DNA of 64,000 nt from Gigaspora margarita (GCA_009809945.1 WTPW01000323.1:51622-115621); one strand, 5' to 3'; numbered from the stretch's first letter, positions 10,869-21,543 are shown. A program made the numbers and translations. Notes: generated by a model from the letters alone, not told the origin.

Positions 10869-11588
10869 TTGATAATCCGCCTGTCAACTAAAGAGTGACG
10901 AAATGTGGCATGCTTCTATCTAAAATTTTTTCTTATTAAGTTAACAATATATGTCCACTAATTGAAAGTTGTAGAGCTCGTTGAGATGCATCTAATAGTG
11001 GTTAGATCAGCCATATCAGCCCAGTAGATGGCGAGATATCATTGAAAAACAATTGGCTGACTATATAAAATCTTGTGATGCAGATTACATATAAAAATCA
11101 CTATAGGTAAAATGTGGTGTGCTTCCATCTAAAAATTTTTTCTTACTAAGTTAATGATACATTTCCACTAATTGAAAGTTGTAAAGCTCGTTGAGATACA
11201 TCTAATGGTAGTTAGATCATCCAAATTGGCCTAGTGGATAATCCAATCACCATTAGATGTATCTCAATGAGCTTTACAACTTTCAATTAGTGGACATGTA
11301 TTGTTAACTTAGTAAGAAAAAATTTTTAGATGGAAGCACACCACATTTCACCTATAGTGATTTTCATATATAATCTGCGTCACGGGATTTTATATAGTTG
11401 GCCAATTGTTTTTCAATGATATCTTGCCATTCACTAGGCCAATTTGGATGATCTAAATACTGTTAGATGTGTCTCGATGAGCTCTACAACTTTCAATTAT
11501 GGACATATATCATTAACTTAATAAGAAAAAAAATTTAGATGGAAGAATGCCACATTTTGTCACTCCCAGTTGATAGGCAGATTATCAT
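10869..11588. mobile_element. 720-bp TTAA fold-back element, centre deleted
   Basis: Same family as 3135-3991 and 25294-26148. TTAA lies at 10865-10868 and 11589-11592, and the TIR starts TTGATAATCCGCCTGTCAAC. The inner pair of units is shortened: the reading CCTAGTGGATAATCCAATC at about 11230 jumps from one arm to the other, removing the hairpin tip present in its relatives. The right TIR carries a point change (ATCATTTAA). Confidence 0.75.
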
Positions 11589-11592
11589 TTAA

Positions 11593-13009
11593 TTTATTAT
11601 ATATGTTTTAGGATTTATTTAAATATAAATTTAATTAAAAAATTTTATTTTTGTAGAAACTATTATTAATGACTTATTTTTTTTTAATTTGAAAAACACA
11701 AAAATATAAATAAACTAAAATTAAAAAATTAATTTATCTATATATAAAAATTTTTTAATTTTTAATTATCTATTTATAATTTTTTATACTAAATAAAGCA
11801 AGTTTTAAGCTATCTTTTAATATAAAATTCTTATCTTTATATATAGATTTTGTTGTGTAATAACTTTTTAAAATTTAGTATTTTAAAAAAACTAATAAAA
11901 TATCTTTTAAAAATAAATATATTTTTGTTACTAATTTGCAACTTTATAAGTTTAAATTGTACAAGTATATTGGTATATATATGCTAAAAATATAGTCAAA
12001 ATTTTAGCTTAATTGAATTAATAGTTGTTAAAATATAAATTTTCAAATATTTAACAATAATTACTATATATAAAATTACTATATATAGTACTATATATAA
12101 CTGTATTATAATAAATTGGTTTTTAATTTATATTTTAACAACTAATAATCCAATTAAGTTAAAATTTTAACTATATATTTAGCATATGCATGGCAAGGCA
12201 GTTGTGTAGTACAAGCTTCTAAAAGTTGCATATTGGTGGCGAAATTTTTTTTTTTTTAAAAAATATTTATTTATTTATTTATTTTTTTTTAAAAATAGGA
12301 TTTTTTAAAAAATTTATAATAAAATAAATTTATTTCTTTATTTGAAATAAAAAAATTATAAATAAATAGCTTTTATATGTAAAAAAATAATGTTTAGTTT
12401 TTGTGTATCTATATTTTCGCACTGGACCTTACGATCAATTATGCACAGTCAGTAATATAAAGTATATATCAAAATAAGATTATTAGTATACATAAAGTAT
12501 GCATAAGCAATAAGGTAATGTATGTAATAATTTAAGAGTCAAGCAATCATATGATATAAACAATGTAACTCTAATATGTATTTAAGTGAAGCAAATATAT
12601 TTGTAGTTAGAGCTGATAATCTAATAAATATATTATTAAATTAAAAAAATTAAAAATTAATTTGTACAAAAAATATTTAATCAGAGCTATTTGAGGTACA
12701 AATTACTTTATACTAGCCTATAACAAAAAATGATTTTTCAATAGTATGAAAATAAGTATCTTTTTTGAATGATTTGAATATAATAAATAGGTTAAAGTTA
12801 ATATATATATATATATATATAATATATATATATAGTATTAATTCTGTATAGAAATTCTTTCTGTATCTATTAAATATAATTATTAAGTATTAATTCTGTA
12901 TCAACAATATAATTATTTAACATTAATTCTGTATTTCAAAAATATTTAATATAATTATTCAGTTTTAATTCTGTATTGAGAGCAAATCCGTATTTATTCA
13001 ATATGATTA
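11593..13009. other. AT-rich stretch with a 270-bp inverted repeat
   Basis: No gene is seen. An imperfect hairpin at about 11990-12180 pairs ATAGTCAAAATTTTAGCTTAA with its complement around a TATATAGTACTATATATA centre. (TA)n lies at 12800-12833, and ATTAATTCTGTAT recurs about every 45 bp between 12837 and 12980 and again after 13236. Confidence 0.5.
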
Positions 13010-13236
13010 GGCGAGACCAACTAGATTCTGTGTTTTACATTACCTCCCCTCCGGAAAGGGGGTGGTTCACATAGAAAAATTTTAAAAAATTTTTTCGTTC
13101 AAAAAAAGTTTTCCGAATTGTCCCGTGCTGTATAAAAAATTTCCGAAATATTCCGTAGCCTTATGTATATTTACCTAAATTTTTCACTATGAGGGGGGGG
13201 GGGGGCTCCGGTGGGTAATGTAATCATCTTATTTAG
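13010..13236. mobile_element. F-family MITE (GGCGAGACCAACT), degenerate
   Basis: Starts GGCGAGACCAACTAGATTC, then TGTTTTACATTACC and a C-rich block. It ends in a G-run (13190-13204) and GGTGGGTAATGTAA. It matches the intact copy at 24084-24316 but has lost its right terminal ACACCGAATCC segment. The G/C-rich subterminal blocks are striking in this AT-rich DNA. Confidence 0.6.
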
Positions 13237-14515
13237 TATTAATTCTGTATCAAAAGTAATTCCATATCTATTTAGTATAATTTTTTAGTATTAATTTATT
13301 TACAAACTTTCTGTATATTATCTGTAACTTTATTATTTTCGTAGCTATTTTTTCATTAGGGTCAAAATTCCAAGCATTTGGTCCCAAAATTAAATTTTAG
13401 GGTCAATGTTAAACCCGAAAAAATTTTTGAACACCTGATCTGTACCGATAACGCATCTAACCCATTTTCTTCACAGACTAACCCTCTTCCCACTCTCATT
13501 TACACACAACAATGACGCATAACAACTTGGGGAAAGTTGATTATCTCAGTCAAAATCTTTATTTGCAGATTAGTAGTGAAAATTTTTCAAATTTTGGGGT
13601 AGTTCGCAAATGCGCCGTAATGTTTAGAATAATATTCAAAATTTATAATTCAACCCTGTTGCGTTTTAGATTTACTTATTGTCTACATTAGAAAAATTTG
13701 ATCATATATTATCAAATTTTAATAGTTAATGCTGGCCACACTTATTTAATTCTGGCCAGCATGAATACTATAAATTTTTACATTTGTAATATGTTATAAA
13801 AGTTACAATCTTACATGTATTTTACATAAGTTTTAATAAATCATATTTAATATAATTTTATCGCATTATAAGCCAGAATAATGCATCATATATGATCCGA
13901 ATAGTAGCTCCTAAATTACAGTACCAAAAATTTTGATCTCAGGAATTAATATTGTGTGTTAAAATTGCAAATTATATTAAACTAAATTTACGCAAAATTA
14001 CGCAAAACTACAGTACATTCCTATTTATAGTTTAACCACACACGCGACAATTTTACAACCCAAGTTATGTTTGTAAATTCTATTATAAATAAAAATCAAA
14101 ATTCTGTGAAATTCTCAGAAATTTTTGATTTTACATCGAAAATTCTCAAAGATTTAGATATATATGGAAAATGATAAATATTTTAATTTATATGGGAAAT
14201 TTTGGATCCAAATTTTTCCGAGCTCTTTGCCTCACTGGTACAATTTTGGTAAATTACCACCAAAAGTTAAATTTACCATAATTTTACAACTCTGCATACG
14301 TTTGAGGATACCATATAAAGACATATAAAGACAAAATATGATGATTATTTATACGCAGTAAGATATTATAGTATTCGGGTAGCTCTCAAAACTGGTGGGA
14401 GGTACACGTCATAAGGTACACAGGTCAGACTTTTACGGTATCAAAATTCTTATTTTCTAACTAATGATACAATCCAATTTACACATATACTTAAATCATT
14501 ACGCCGCATACTCGT
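13237..14515. other. Less AT-rich unique sequence upstream of the Sel1 gene
   Basis: About 1.3 kb with fewer repeats than its surroundings (phrases such as CTGGCCAGCATGAATACT and GGGAGGTACACGTCATAAGG). I see no convincing ORF, tRNA or TIR element. The relative lack of insertions is compatible with a promoter-distal regulatory region, but that is speculation. Confidence 0.4.
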
Positions 14516-14519
14516 ATAT

Positions 14520-15430
14520 GGCATACGTACGTACGTACTTACTTAAATCATTGCACCGCATACTCATATATGGCAAGATAGACCGGCCAAATTTATAAAT
14601 CTCTAATAAATTTCTAATAACTAATAATAAAAATATTTACCATATATATAAAGAAAAAACTCGATACGTATTCAGAACATTCGATGTACATTTGAAGAAC
14701 TGATATGTTTTAATGTTGGCACTATATATATCGATATTTGATATATTCTGATAGAGTATAATGTATTATTATGGTCAAATAAATTATAAGTTTTCTCTTA
14801 TCGCTATTCAAACAAACTGATTTTTATACTATTAGATTCGTCTCGAAAAGACGAATCAAGGTTCTAAACTTATTTGATTCTGATAAGTGAGTCACCAAAT
14901 AAGTATACTGTACGTCACAATACTCTCGCGAAAAATGGCTAATTACGCATTGATACTCGTGTATCTACGTGCATGCATGCATTAAATCATTGCGCCGCAT
15001 ACTTATATTTGGCAAGATAGACCGGCCAAATTTATAAATCTCTTAACAAATCTCTAATAACTAATAATTAAAAGATTTACATTATATATTAAGAAAAAAC
15101 TTGATCTTCAGAACATTTGAAACACACCTGAAAACTGATGTCCTGTTGATTGGCACTATGTATATCGATATATGATAATACTGATAGAGTATATTATGTA
15201 CATTATAGTCAAATAATTATATTTTAATTATTTTACAAATTTTTCTTGGCGTGATTCATATTTTGTAAGCTATTGGTAAATGAACCGATTTTCATACCAT
15301 TTGATTCGTCTCGATAAGACGAATCGAGATTCTAAAATTGTTCGATGAATTGCCAAAAAAATATACTATACGTCACAATATCCCCACGAAAGTCGGCTAA
15401 TTATTAATGTTACGCATTGATACTCGTGTA
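14520..15430. repeat. Tandem duplication of a block of about 450 bp upstream of the Sel1 gene
   Basis: Two diverged copies (about 14545-14975 and 14985-15430) share, in order, ATTGCGCCGCATACT, GGCAAGATAGACCGGCCAAA, TTTATAAATCTCT, a TATATCGATAT segment, a hairpin GATTCGTCT-loop-AGACGAATC (14836-14858 and 15302-15324), ACGTCACAATA and GCATTGATACTCGTGTA. The second copy ends about 300 bp before the Sel1 start codon. The hairpin stem is identical in both copies although its loop and flanks have drifted. This may be a duplicated promoter or regulatory region, or an LTR-like relic; no gene lies between the copies. Confidence 0.65.
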
Positions 15431-15727
15431 CCTACGTACATATACGTACAGTACTTGCATTACCAGTTAGTTACTAATAACAGACAATCGTTGTCAATAT
15501 TACATCATTTGATGTAACGTAAACATGGTTTCCAATAATATCTACCGGCTAATGCTAGATGTCGCGCTATAATAACTGGTATATTGTAATTTTGGACATA
15601 TTACTAATTATATAGTTTAATTCTATCGTATAACTATCGAAGTATAATAAATATGCGGTACCGATATCTGGTATGATGCATTAAACATTTTTTAAATTTT
15701 TAAATTTCATTTTTTTCACATATCGAA

Positions 15728-16168
15728 ATGGAAAATAAAGCCTTGACAAAAGAACGATTAGTAAAAGATATTCATTCGTCAAATAATATTAATCAAATCG
15801 TTGATGATTTTAATCAATTAAACTTTAACAACTGTCGAAAATCTGCAGATACGAATGACCCAGATGGAATGTGCGGCCTTGGTTATTGTTATGAATATGG
15901 AATTGGAGTTGATAAAGATGAAAGCGAAGCATTCGGTTCTTATCAAAAATCAGCAGGTCTGGATAATTCTAAAGGAATGTATCAAGTTGGATATTGTTAT
16001 TATTTAGGAATTGGAGTAAAAAAGGATAAACGCAAAGCCTTTGAACACTACCAGAAGTCTGCAAAAATGGGTGGTCATAATGGAATCTATAAAACTGCTG
16101 TTTGTTACCGTTATGGAATTGGTGTGAAAAAGAATTATAACAAATATCTGGAATGGATTGAAAAGTAA
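15728..16168 (+). CDS. Sel1-repeat protein or N-terminal exon (146 codons)
   Basis: The frame encodes a short N-terminus followed by three Sel1 (TPR-like) repeats at about residues 38-74, 75-110 and 111-145. They are marked by GMCGLGYCYEYGIGVDKDES, GMYQVGYCYYLGIGVKKDKR and GIYKTAVCYRYGIGVKKN. Sel1 repeats form alpha-solenoid scaffolds for protein binding and are massively expanded in Rhizophagus, often in the same proteins as TKL kinases. Taken alone, the frame stops after EWIEK at 16168. However the stop overlaps a strong donor: AAAA followed by GTAAGC at 16165. The start ATG at 15728 is the first in frame and follows AT-rich sequence. My preferred reading is that this is exon 1 (15728-16164) of a gene that continues into the kinase at 18282. 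Confidence 0.85.
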   Translation: MENKALTKERLVKDIHSSNNINQIVDDFNQLNFNNCRKSADTNDPDGMCGLGYCYEYGIGVDKDESEAFGSYQKSAGLDNSKGMYQVGYCYYLGIGVKKDKRKAFEHYQKSAKMGGHNGIYKTAVCYRYGIGVKKNYNKYLEWIEK

Positions 16169-19100
16169 GCTAATTTTTATCATGCTTGTATTTGTTTGAT
16201 CTTCAAAAAAATTGCGGATTTTAATTATTCAATCTTGATTACCAGGGAGTAAGCATAAAAACAACTATTAATCTACATATTAGCTATTTTAAACTCAAAT
16301 ATTTTTTAATTTGTGTTAATTTAGCCCGTAAGTATAAAGATCATTTATTAATGATCAGTGGAATTAAAATTAGCAACGCTTATCTGTTGTTATTTATCGT
16401 TATGTAATATGTTTCAAATCATTTCATTCGCATTAATTCAGTCAGTAAGTATAAAGATCATTTGTTAATTTTTGAGATTAAAAAGAAAAACAATCATGAA
16501 CATAATACTTATTTCCATTACTTAATATCCTTTAAATCATTTCATTTGCATTTAGTCTGTAAGTATAAAGACCATTACTAATCTTTGGAATTAAAATCAG
16601 CGAAACAAGTTTGCAAATCATGAACATAAATGCTTATTTACGATTAAATCATTTTTATTCACATTAATTTAGTCGGTGAGTATTAATATCACTTATTAAT
16701 CTTTGAAATTAAAATGAGTGCTACAAAGCCAAAAACCTGTAATTCTTGATATTTTCGAAAATTTCATTATACAAACACGGATCAGACCCTGACCTACACC
16801 ACCAAAATTTCTATTTACACGTGATCAAATGTGACGCACTTCAAGTTCGTATCCGTTAGATTAACGGGTTGGAGGTTAGTGTAGTGTATAGTACTGTGGT
16901 GAAATCGCTCAAGAAAACTTTGTTTTAGAACATAAAAGATAGTTTCATATGCAAATTGTTGAGAAATAGACGATTATGACTAAACACCTTAGTGTGCTGA
17001 TCACGTGCTAATGGAATTTTCGTGGCAGAGGTACAATTCAATAAATTCTACGGTTAATGCCAACAACCGTAGGGTGCAGTCCAAATTTTCCGCATAAGCG
17101 CCAGAATGATTTATCTAATTAGTATTAGAGTATTTTTGTTTGAATTAGGGCGTAAAATTGCGTCACTGACATTTTTCGTTAGTGCTCGCCAAGATAGGTT
17201 TAGACTGTCGTTTTTCAGTTTTTCGCATTTTTGTTTTTCCGGAATAATCTTCGTGATCTGCATAATTCTGGCCATTTCCGAAAGCTTGGACTGCATCTCA
17301 TGTTCACATGATATATGAATTTGTACGCTATTTTAATCATATGATTTAGATCACATTTTTCAAGGTAAGATGAGACTTTGGAAAAATCAACAATTACAGT
17401 TTCGCTTTGCGACACTCAGTAAAACAAGTTTGCAGATAAAGAGCATAAATACTTATTTACCATTACGTTATACCTTTCAAATCATTTATTTGCATTAATT
17501 TAGTGGGTGAGTATAAAATTCTTAGAATTCTGAGCAAAGTTCACAAATCAACATAATCTTTCAAATCATTTCATTCGTATTAATTATTTCTAATTTCATT
17601 CAGAGCGTAAGTATAAATATCACTTACCATTAATCTTTGGAAATAGAAGCAGCCATAAATATTAATTTACCATTATGTAATACACTTCAAATCATTTCAA
17701 TTAATTATTTCTCATTTCATTCAGCGTGTAAGCATAAAGATCACTTTCTAATCTTTGGAATTAAAAATAGCAAACAAAATTCATCAAAACATGAACATAA
17801 ATACTAATTTACCATTACATAATACCCTTCAAATCATTTCATTCGCATCAATTTAGCTTGTGAGTATAAGATCATTTATAAATCTTTGAATTTAAACCAA
17901 ATTTACAAATAAAGAACATAAACACTTATTTACCGTTCATTCGCATTAATTTAGTCGGTGAGTATAAGAACATTTATTAACCTTTGGAATTAAAAATAAG
18001 TAAAAAAACTTCACAAATCAAGAACATAAATAATTATTTATCATTACATAATTTCAAATAATTCATTTAGTCGGTGAGCACAAAATTCATTTATTAATCT
18101 TTGGAAATTAACAATTACCAAAAGGTTCATAAATCAAGTACACAAATACTTATTTACCTTTACTTAATTCATTCTAATTATTTTATTCAAATAAACTAGT
18201 CGGTGAGTATAAAAATTATCTATCTATGACACAAGTTTAGATGTGAAATAACCATATTTTTATGATTTTGTGATTATAAAGCTCGTATAAATATGGAAAA
18301 TGTACACATTGTAAGAAAAACAATACTAACGAAGCGTGGTGTCAATCATGTGACCCTGACATAACAACACGGTGGACAAGTAGAAATAAGGAAATCGACG
18401 ATTGCATGAAATCATTCCAACTTAGAACCTCTGCATATAAGGATGTGATTGAATGGATTCCATTTGATAAACTAGATAATATTGTAAAAATTGGTGAAGG
18501 TGGATTTGGTTCTATATATAAAGCAACTTGGTTGGATGGCATACGAAAAATTGATATTAGACGAGGAATTAAAAAAGTTTTTCGTGGAAAATATAAGAGA
18601 TCACGTGAGGCATCTAGCATAGTTGCACTTAAGACTCTATCTAGTCCAATGATAAAAACAGATGAAAATCCCCTTGATTTTTTAAGCGAGGTATGTTAAA
18701 ATTATATTCTATAAATTTGTATAATAACCTATTGAACTAATACTTTTATATAATCTAAGTTTAAAAATCACATGCGATATATATCATACGGTAGTGAACT
18801 TCGGGTCTATGGTATAACTTATAACCCAAAAACTGATCAATATTTCATGGTATTACAATATGCTGAAGAAGGAAATCTTCATAAGTTTTTACAATCAAAT
18901 TTCAGTAAACTTACATGGAAATTCAAGTTGCATCAACTCAAAAATATAGCACTTGATCTATACCGAATTCATAATGCGGGATATATTCATGCAGATTTCC
19001 ATAGTGGTAACATTCTCCACACTAAAGGTACTTCTTATGTCTCAGATTTAGGATTATCTAAAAAGGAAAACGAAAATAGTGGATATATTGAAAATAATGT

Positions 19101-19605
19101 AAAAGATGATATTTATGGAGTTATGCCTTATGTTGCACCAGAAGTTTTGTCCGGAAAGCAAGAATTTACACAAGCAGCAGATATCTATGGTTTTGGTGTT
19201 ATTATGGCTGAATTATCAACTGGTCAAAGACCTTTTGATGGTTATAAATTTGAAACTGAACTTGCAGTCAAGATTTACTATGGATTGCGGCCAGAGCTGG
19301 CTTCTGGAACGCCTAATTGTTATATTGAATTAGCAAATCAATGCATGGATTTGGATCCACAAGAACGCCCTAGTGCTTCGTATATTTATTATCAAATTAA
19401 TCGTTGGCTTGAAAAATTAGCTTTAGATGATGACAATGACATCAAAACACAGTTTTTAGATGCAGATGAAACTATTAAAACTATACCACTAGCCTCTCCA
19501 AATCATCCTGATCATATGTACACTAGCAAACTTATTAATACAAAAATAATTTCAGATGCAATTAATGGTATTTATTTAAAAAAATTGTCTGAAAATAAAT
19601 ATTAA
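15728..19605 (+). CDS. Proposed single gene: Sel1 repeats, 3-nt micro-exon linker, TKL kinase
   Basis: Model: exon 1 15728-16164 (437 nt), twelve exons of 3 nt, exon 14 18282-18690 (409 nt), intron 18691-18759, exon 15 18760-19605 (846 nt). The total is 1728 nt, a multiple of three, giving 575 residues. Exon 1 leaves two bases (AA), each micro-exon adds three, and exon 14 contributes one base before TCG TAT AAA, so the frame closes. The linker would read K D P H L R G A V F R R R with no stop. A Sel1 scaffold fused to a kinase agrees with fungal signalling proteins of this type. Uncertain: exons of 3 nt are at the limit of what a spliceosome is known to define. The interval could instead be one 2.1-kb intron (skipping all triplets also keeps frame), or two separate genes. 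Confidence 0.45.
16165..18281 (+). repeat. Array of 13 intron-like units separated by exact 3-nt spacers
   Basis: Each unit starts GTAAGT, GTGAGT, GTAAGC or GTGAGC followed by ATAAAGATC-like sequence, contains TTAATCTTTGGAATTAAAA and TTTCAAATCATTTCATTCGC, and ends ATTAATTTAG or TTCATTCAG. Unit limits: 16165-16245, 16249-16324, 16328-16441, 16445-16555, 16559-16672, 16676-17503 (enlarged by an insertion), 17507-17603, 17607-17724, 17728-17856, 17860-17954, 17958-18070, 18074-18199, 18203-18281. The spacers are GGA, CCC, TCA, TCT, TCG, TGG, AGC, CGT, CTT, TCG, TCG, TCG. The first and last units are diverged internally. Without its insertion every unit is about 76-129 nt, normal intron size for this type of genome. 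Confidence 0.85.
16719..17421. mobile_element. 700-bp TIR element inserted in the sixth intron-like unit
   Basis: The left end GAGTGCTACAAAGCC...CTGTAATTCTTGAT and the right end (complement) GAGTGTCGCAAAGCG...CTGTAATTGTTGAT pair imperfectly over about 50 bp. The flanking sequence (GAAATTAAAAT before, AGTAAAACAAGTTTGC after) is the continuous repeat unit seen in the neighbouring unit at 16559-16672. A TSD is not clear. The interior is less AT-rich than the surroundings. Reading frames at 17106-17415 on both strands overlap each other and look spurious. Confidence 0.65.
18282..19605 (+). CDS. TKL-type protein kinase, two exons
   Basis: Exon 18282-18690, intron 18691-18759 (69 nt, GTATGT...CTAATAC...TAAG, phase 0), exon 18760-19605. 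In order: a zinc-ribbon-like CTHC...WCQSC, then VIEWIPFDKLDNI, glycine loop IGEGGFGSIYKATW, a basic insert of about 30 residues, VALK lysine in SSIVALKTL, hinge YAEEGNLHKFL, catalytic loop YIHADFHSGNIL, SDLGLS in place of DFG, YVAPEVL (APE), DIYGFGVIMAELSTGQRPF, and the subdomain XI arginine in DPQERPS. This is the TKL pattern expanded in Glomeromycotina; HAD instead of HRD makes it a non-RD kinase. The catalytic residues needed for phosphotransfer are present. The frame is open back to 18280 with no ATG before residue 42, so an upstream exon is required; the AG at 18280-18281 supplies a fitting acceptor. It presumably acts in cytoplasmic signalling; substrate unknown. Confidence 0.9.
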
Positions 19606-20974
19606 GTTATAAATAATTAAAATTTTATTTAATAATTTTTATATAAGAATCATCGTTAGCAAATAAGCATATGGAGCTTGTTTAACACTCCTGTTGGTGA
19701 GTACAGTATTATAATGTTAAACTTATTTATAAATATACAAATCTAATAATTATTTTATTTTAATGTTAGATCTTGAGAAATTAAAAGTATAAACTTATCA
19801 AGTGCAATTTATGGTATTATTTAAAATTAAAGCTTAAAATTGTGTTATTTGTCAGATCTTTATTTAATCCTTATCTTTTTAAATAGAATTTAAATTTTAA
19901 ATCTATGCACAAGATTTTATTACTTTTAAAACAAATTAATGAAGAAATACCTTAAAAAACTTTTTTAATAACTGTTTTTTACTCTCACTCATTGAATTTC
20001 ATGAATAAAGATTTCCGATACTCATGTTCTTTAAATTTATAATAAATATTCTCAAGCATGGAGTACCTTTTATATAAATAAAATATTTAATTACAACTTA
20101 TGTAGATAATATAAAACAAACTCTCTTAATATATCTTTGATTGTGTCTTGTTCAATTATAAAATCATTTTAATTAATGTCTATTATTATTATAATTCATA
20201 TAACTAGTTCTAGACCGAAACTAATTAGAATCATGAGACTGTTAAAATGGCTGGTTCTGGACTGGATTTGTAAAATTTCATAATACTTGTATTATCTAAT
20301 CAAATTGCTTAATTAATATAGATTATATGATATTTGCTTGCATCTATTAAGAAGAAATTAGTTAGTTTTGACTAATAAAAGCTTTATGCATTAGAATATA
20401 ATATATCATAAAAAAACTATTTTGACATTGAGACTAGACTGGATCAGTACTATAAATACTATTAGAACATTCTTAATAAACTAAACTGAACTGGACTAGA
20501 CTAGGGTCTGGTTTGATCCAGTCTAATTCTAATGTATAGTTTTAAGACTTAGTCAGCTCTGGACTGGTCTGGTTTTAAGGCTTAAAGAAGACCATTTGTT
20601 TTTCAGTTCCAGCCGGTCTTAAAACTAAATGTGACCCAACAGACCACATAAAATCCCTAGAATAAATCAATACATATACCGCATCTCTATATACTTTGTT
20701 AAATGCTAATATAATATTATAATACACGATAACACAAATTCACATAATTTGATACTTGTTTATAAAAATCTTGGTTTTTTTTTTAGAAATAGCATACTGT
20801 CTTTCTGTTAAAACTTATAATTTTGGTACTCTTGTATATACTTCTAAGCATACTCTGTAATTTCTCAACTTTTTGATATTAATTATCATGTGATAATTAA
20901 ATATAGGCCAATTAAAGTGTATAAGTTATGTGGAAACAATTTTTTTTCAAAAAAAAAAGTTTATTACCATATAA
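19606..20974. other. Downstream AT-rich region with a TCTGGACTGG word array
   Basis: No gene is seen after the kinase stop. From about 20205 to 20635 the words CTAGACTGGATC, TGGTCTGGTTTTAAG, GGACTGGTCTGG and their complements recur, as in the word-array hAT-like elements. I could not find matching ends or a TSD, so it may be a damaged copy. Confidence 0.45.
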
Positions 20975-20983
20975 GCATAAAAT

Positions 20984-21534
20984 GGGTGGCAATTATTTCG
21001 CCGACAATCACTTCACCGACATAACATTTCACCGACAAATTTTCACCGACAAGTTCATTTTACCGACAGTTTGTTTCACCGAAGCTCATTTCACCGACAA
21101 AGTAATTCTGGTCATTGTCGTTAGGGTCAGAGTAGGGTCAGGGTAAAATTAGGGTTAAAGTTAGTGTGCGTTTTACAGCTGATTTGAAAATTAGTGGGAC
21201 ACTTGAAAATTTTGCTTGATTCCCGAAACCTTTCGGATTCATCTTATGAATCATCTAACTCTTCGGAAAACACGTCACTGTCTTCGAAACTTTTATCCGA
21301 AAATAGTGATGGATTTCCGAAGAGTTAGAAGATTCGTAAGACGAATCCGAAAGGTTTCGGGAATCAAGCAAATTTTTCTAGTGTCCCACTAATTTTCAAA
21401 TCAGCTGTAAAAAAAAACTTGTTGGTGAAATGACTTCGGTGAAACTAACTGTCGGTAAAATGAACTTGTCGGTGAATATTTGTCGGTGAAATGTTATGTC
21501 GGTGAAGTGATTGTCAGCGAAATAATACGGGCCC
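20984..21534. mobile_element. E-family element: inverted arrays of TTTCACCGACA, 9-bp TSD
   Basis: Flanked by identical GCATAAAAT (20975-20983 and 21535-21543). The left side carries six or more copies of the word TTTCACCGACAA or close variants; the right side carries the same words inverted (TTGTCGGTGAAA). Ends are GGGTGGCAATTATTTCGC and the inverted GCGAAATAATACGGGCCC. The centre is a second hairpin with TTCGGATTCATCTTATGAATC and its partner. A 9-bp TSD with long TIRs suggests a Mutator-like transposase, although word-rich ends also recall hAT subterminal repeats. A second copy is at 33465-33784. Confidence 0.8.
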
Positions 21535-21543
21535 GCATAAAAT

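Noticed and set aside
13187-13206. G-run as a separate regulatory or quadruplex feature
   Set aside because: It is the subterminal G-rich block of an F-family MITE, present in the other copies too.
17106-17415. Three overlapping frames within the element at 16719-17421
   Set aside because: They overlap on both strands, have no recognisable motif, and lie inside a TIR element.
16249-18203. CRISPR-like array of regularly spaced repeats
   Set aside because: The units are nearly contiguous long repeats with only 3-nt spacers, in a eukaryotic context, and their edges are splice signals.
18342-18620. Minus-strand 92-codon frame
   Set aside because: Antisense to the kinase glycine-loop exon, which is clearly the coding strand.
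21230-21320. Ser/Glu-rich coding fragment (ESSNSSENTSLSS) in the E-family element
   Set aside because: The segment is one arm of an internal hairpin; the other arm reads the complement. No start or continuation.
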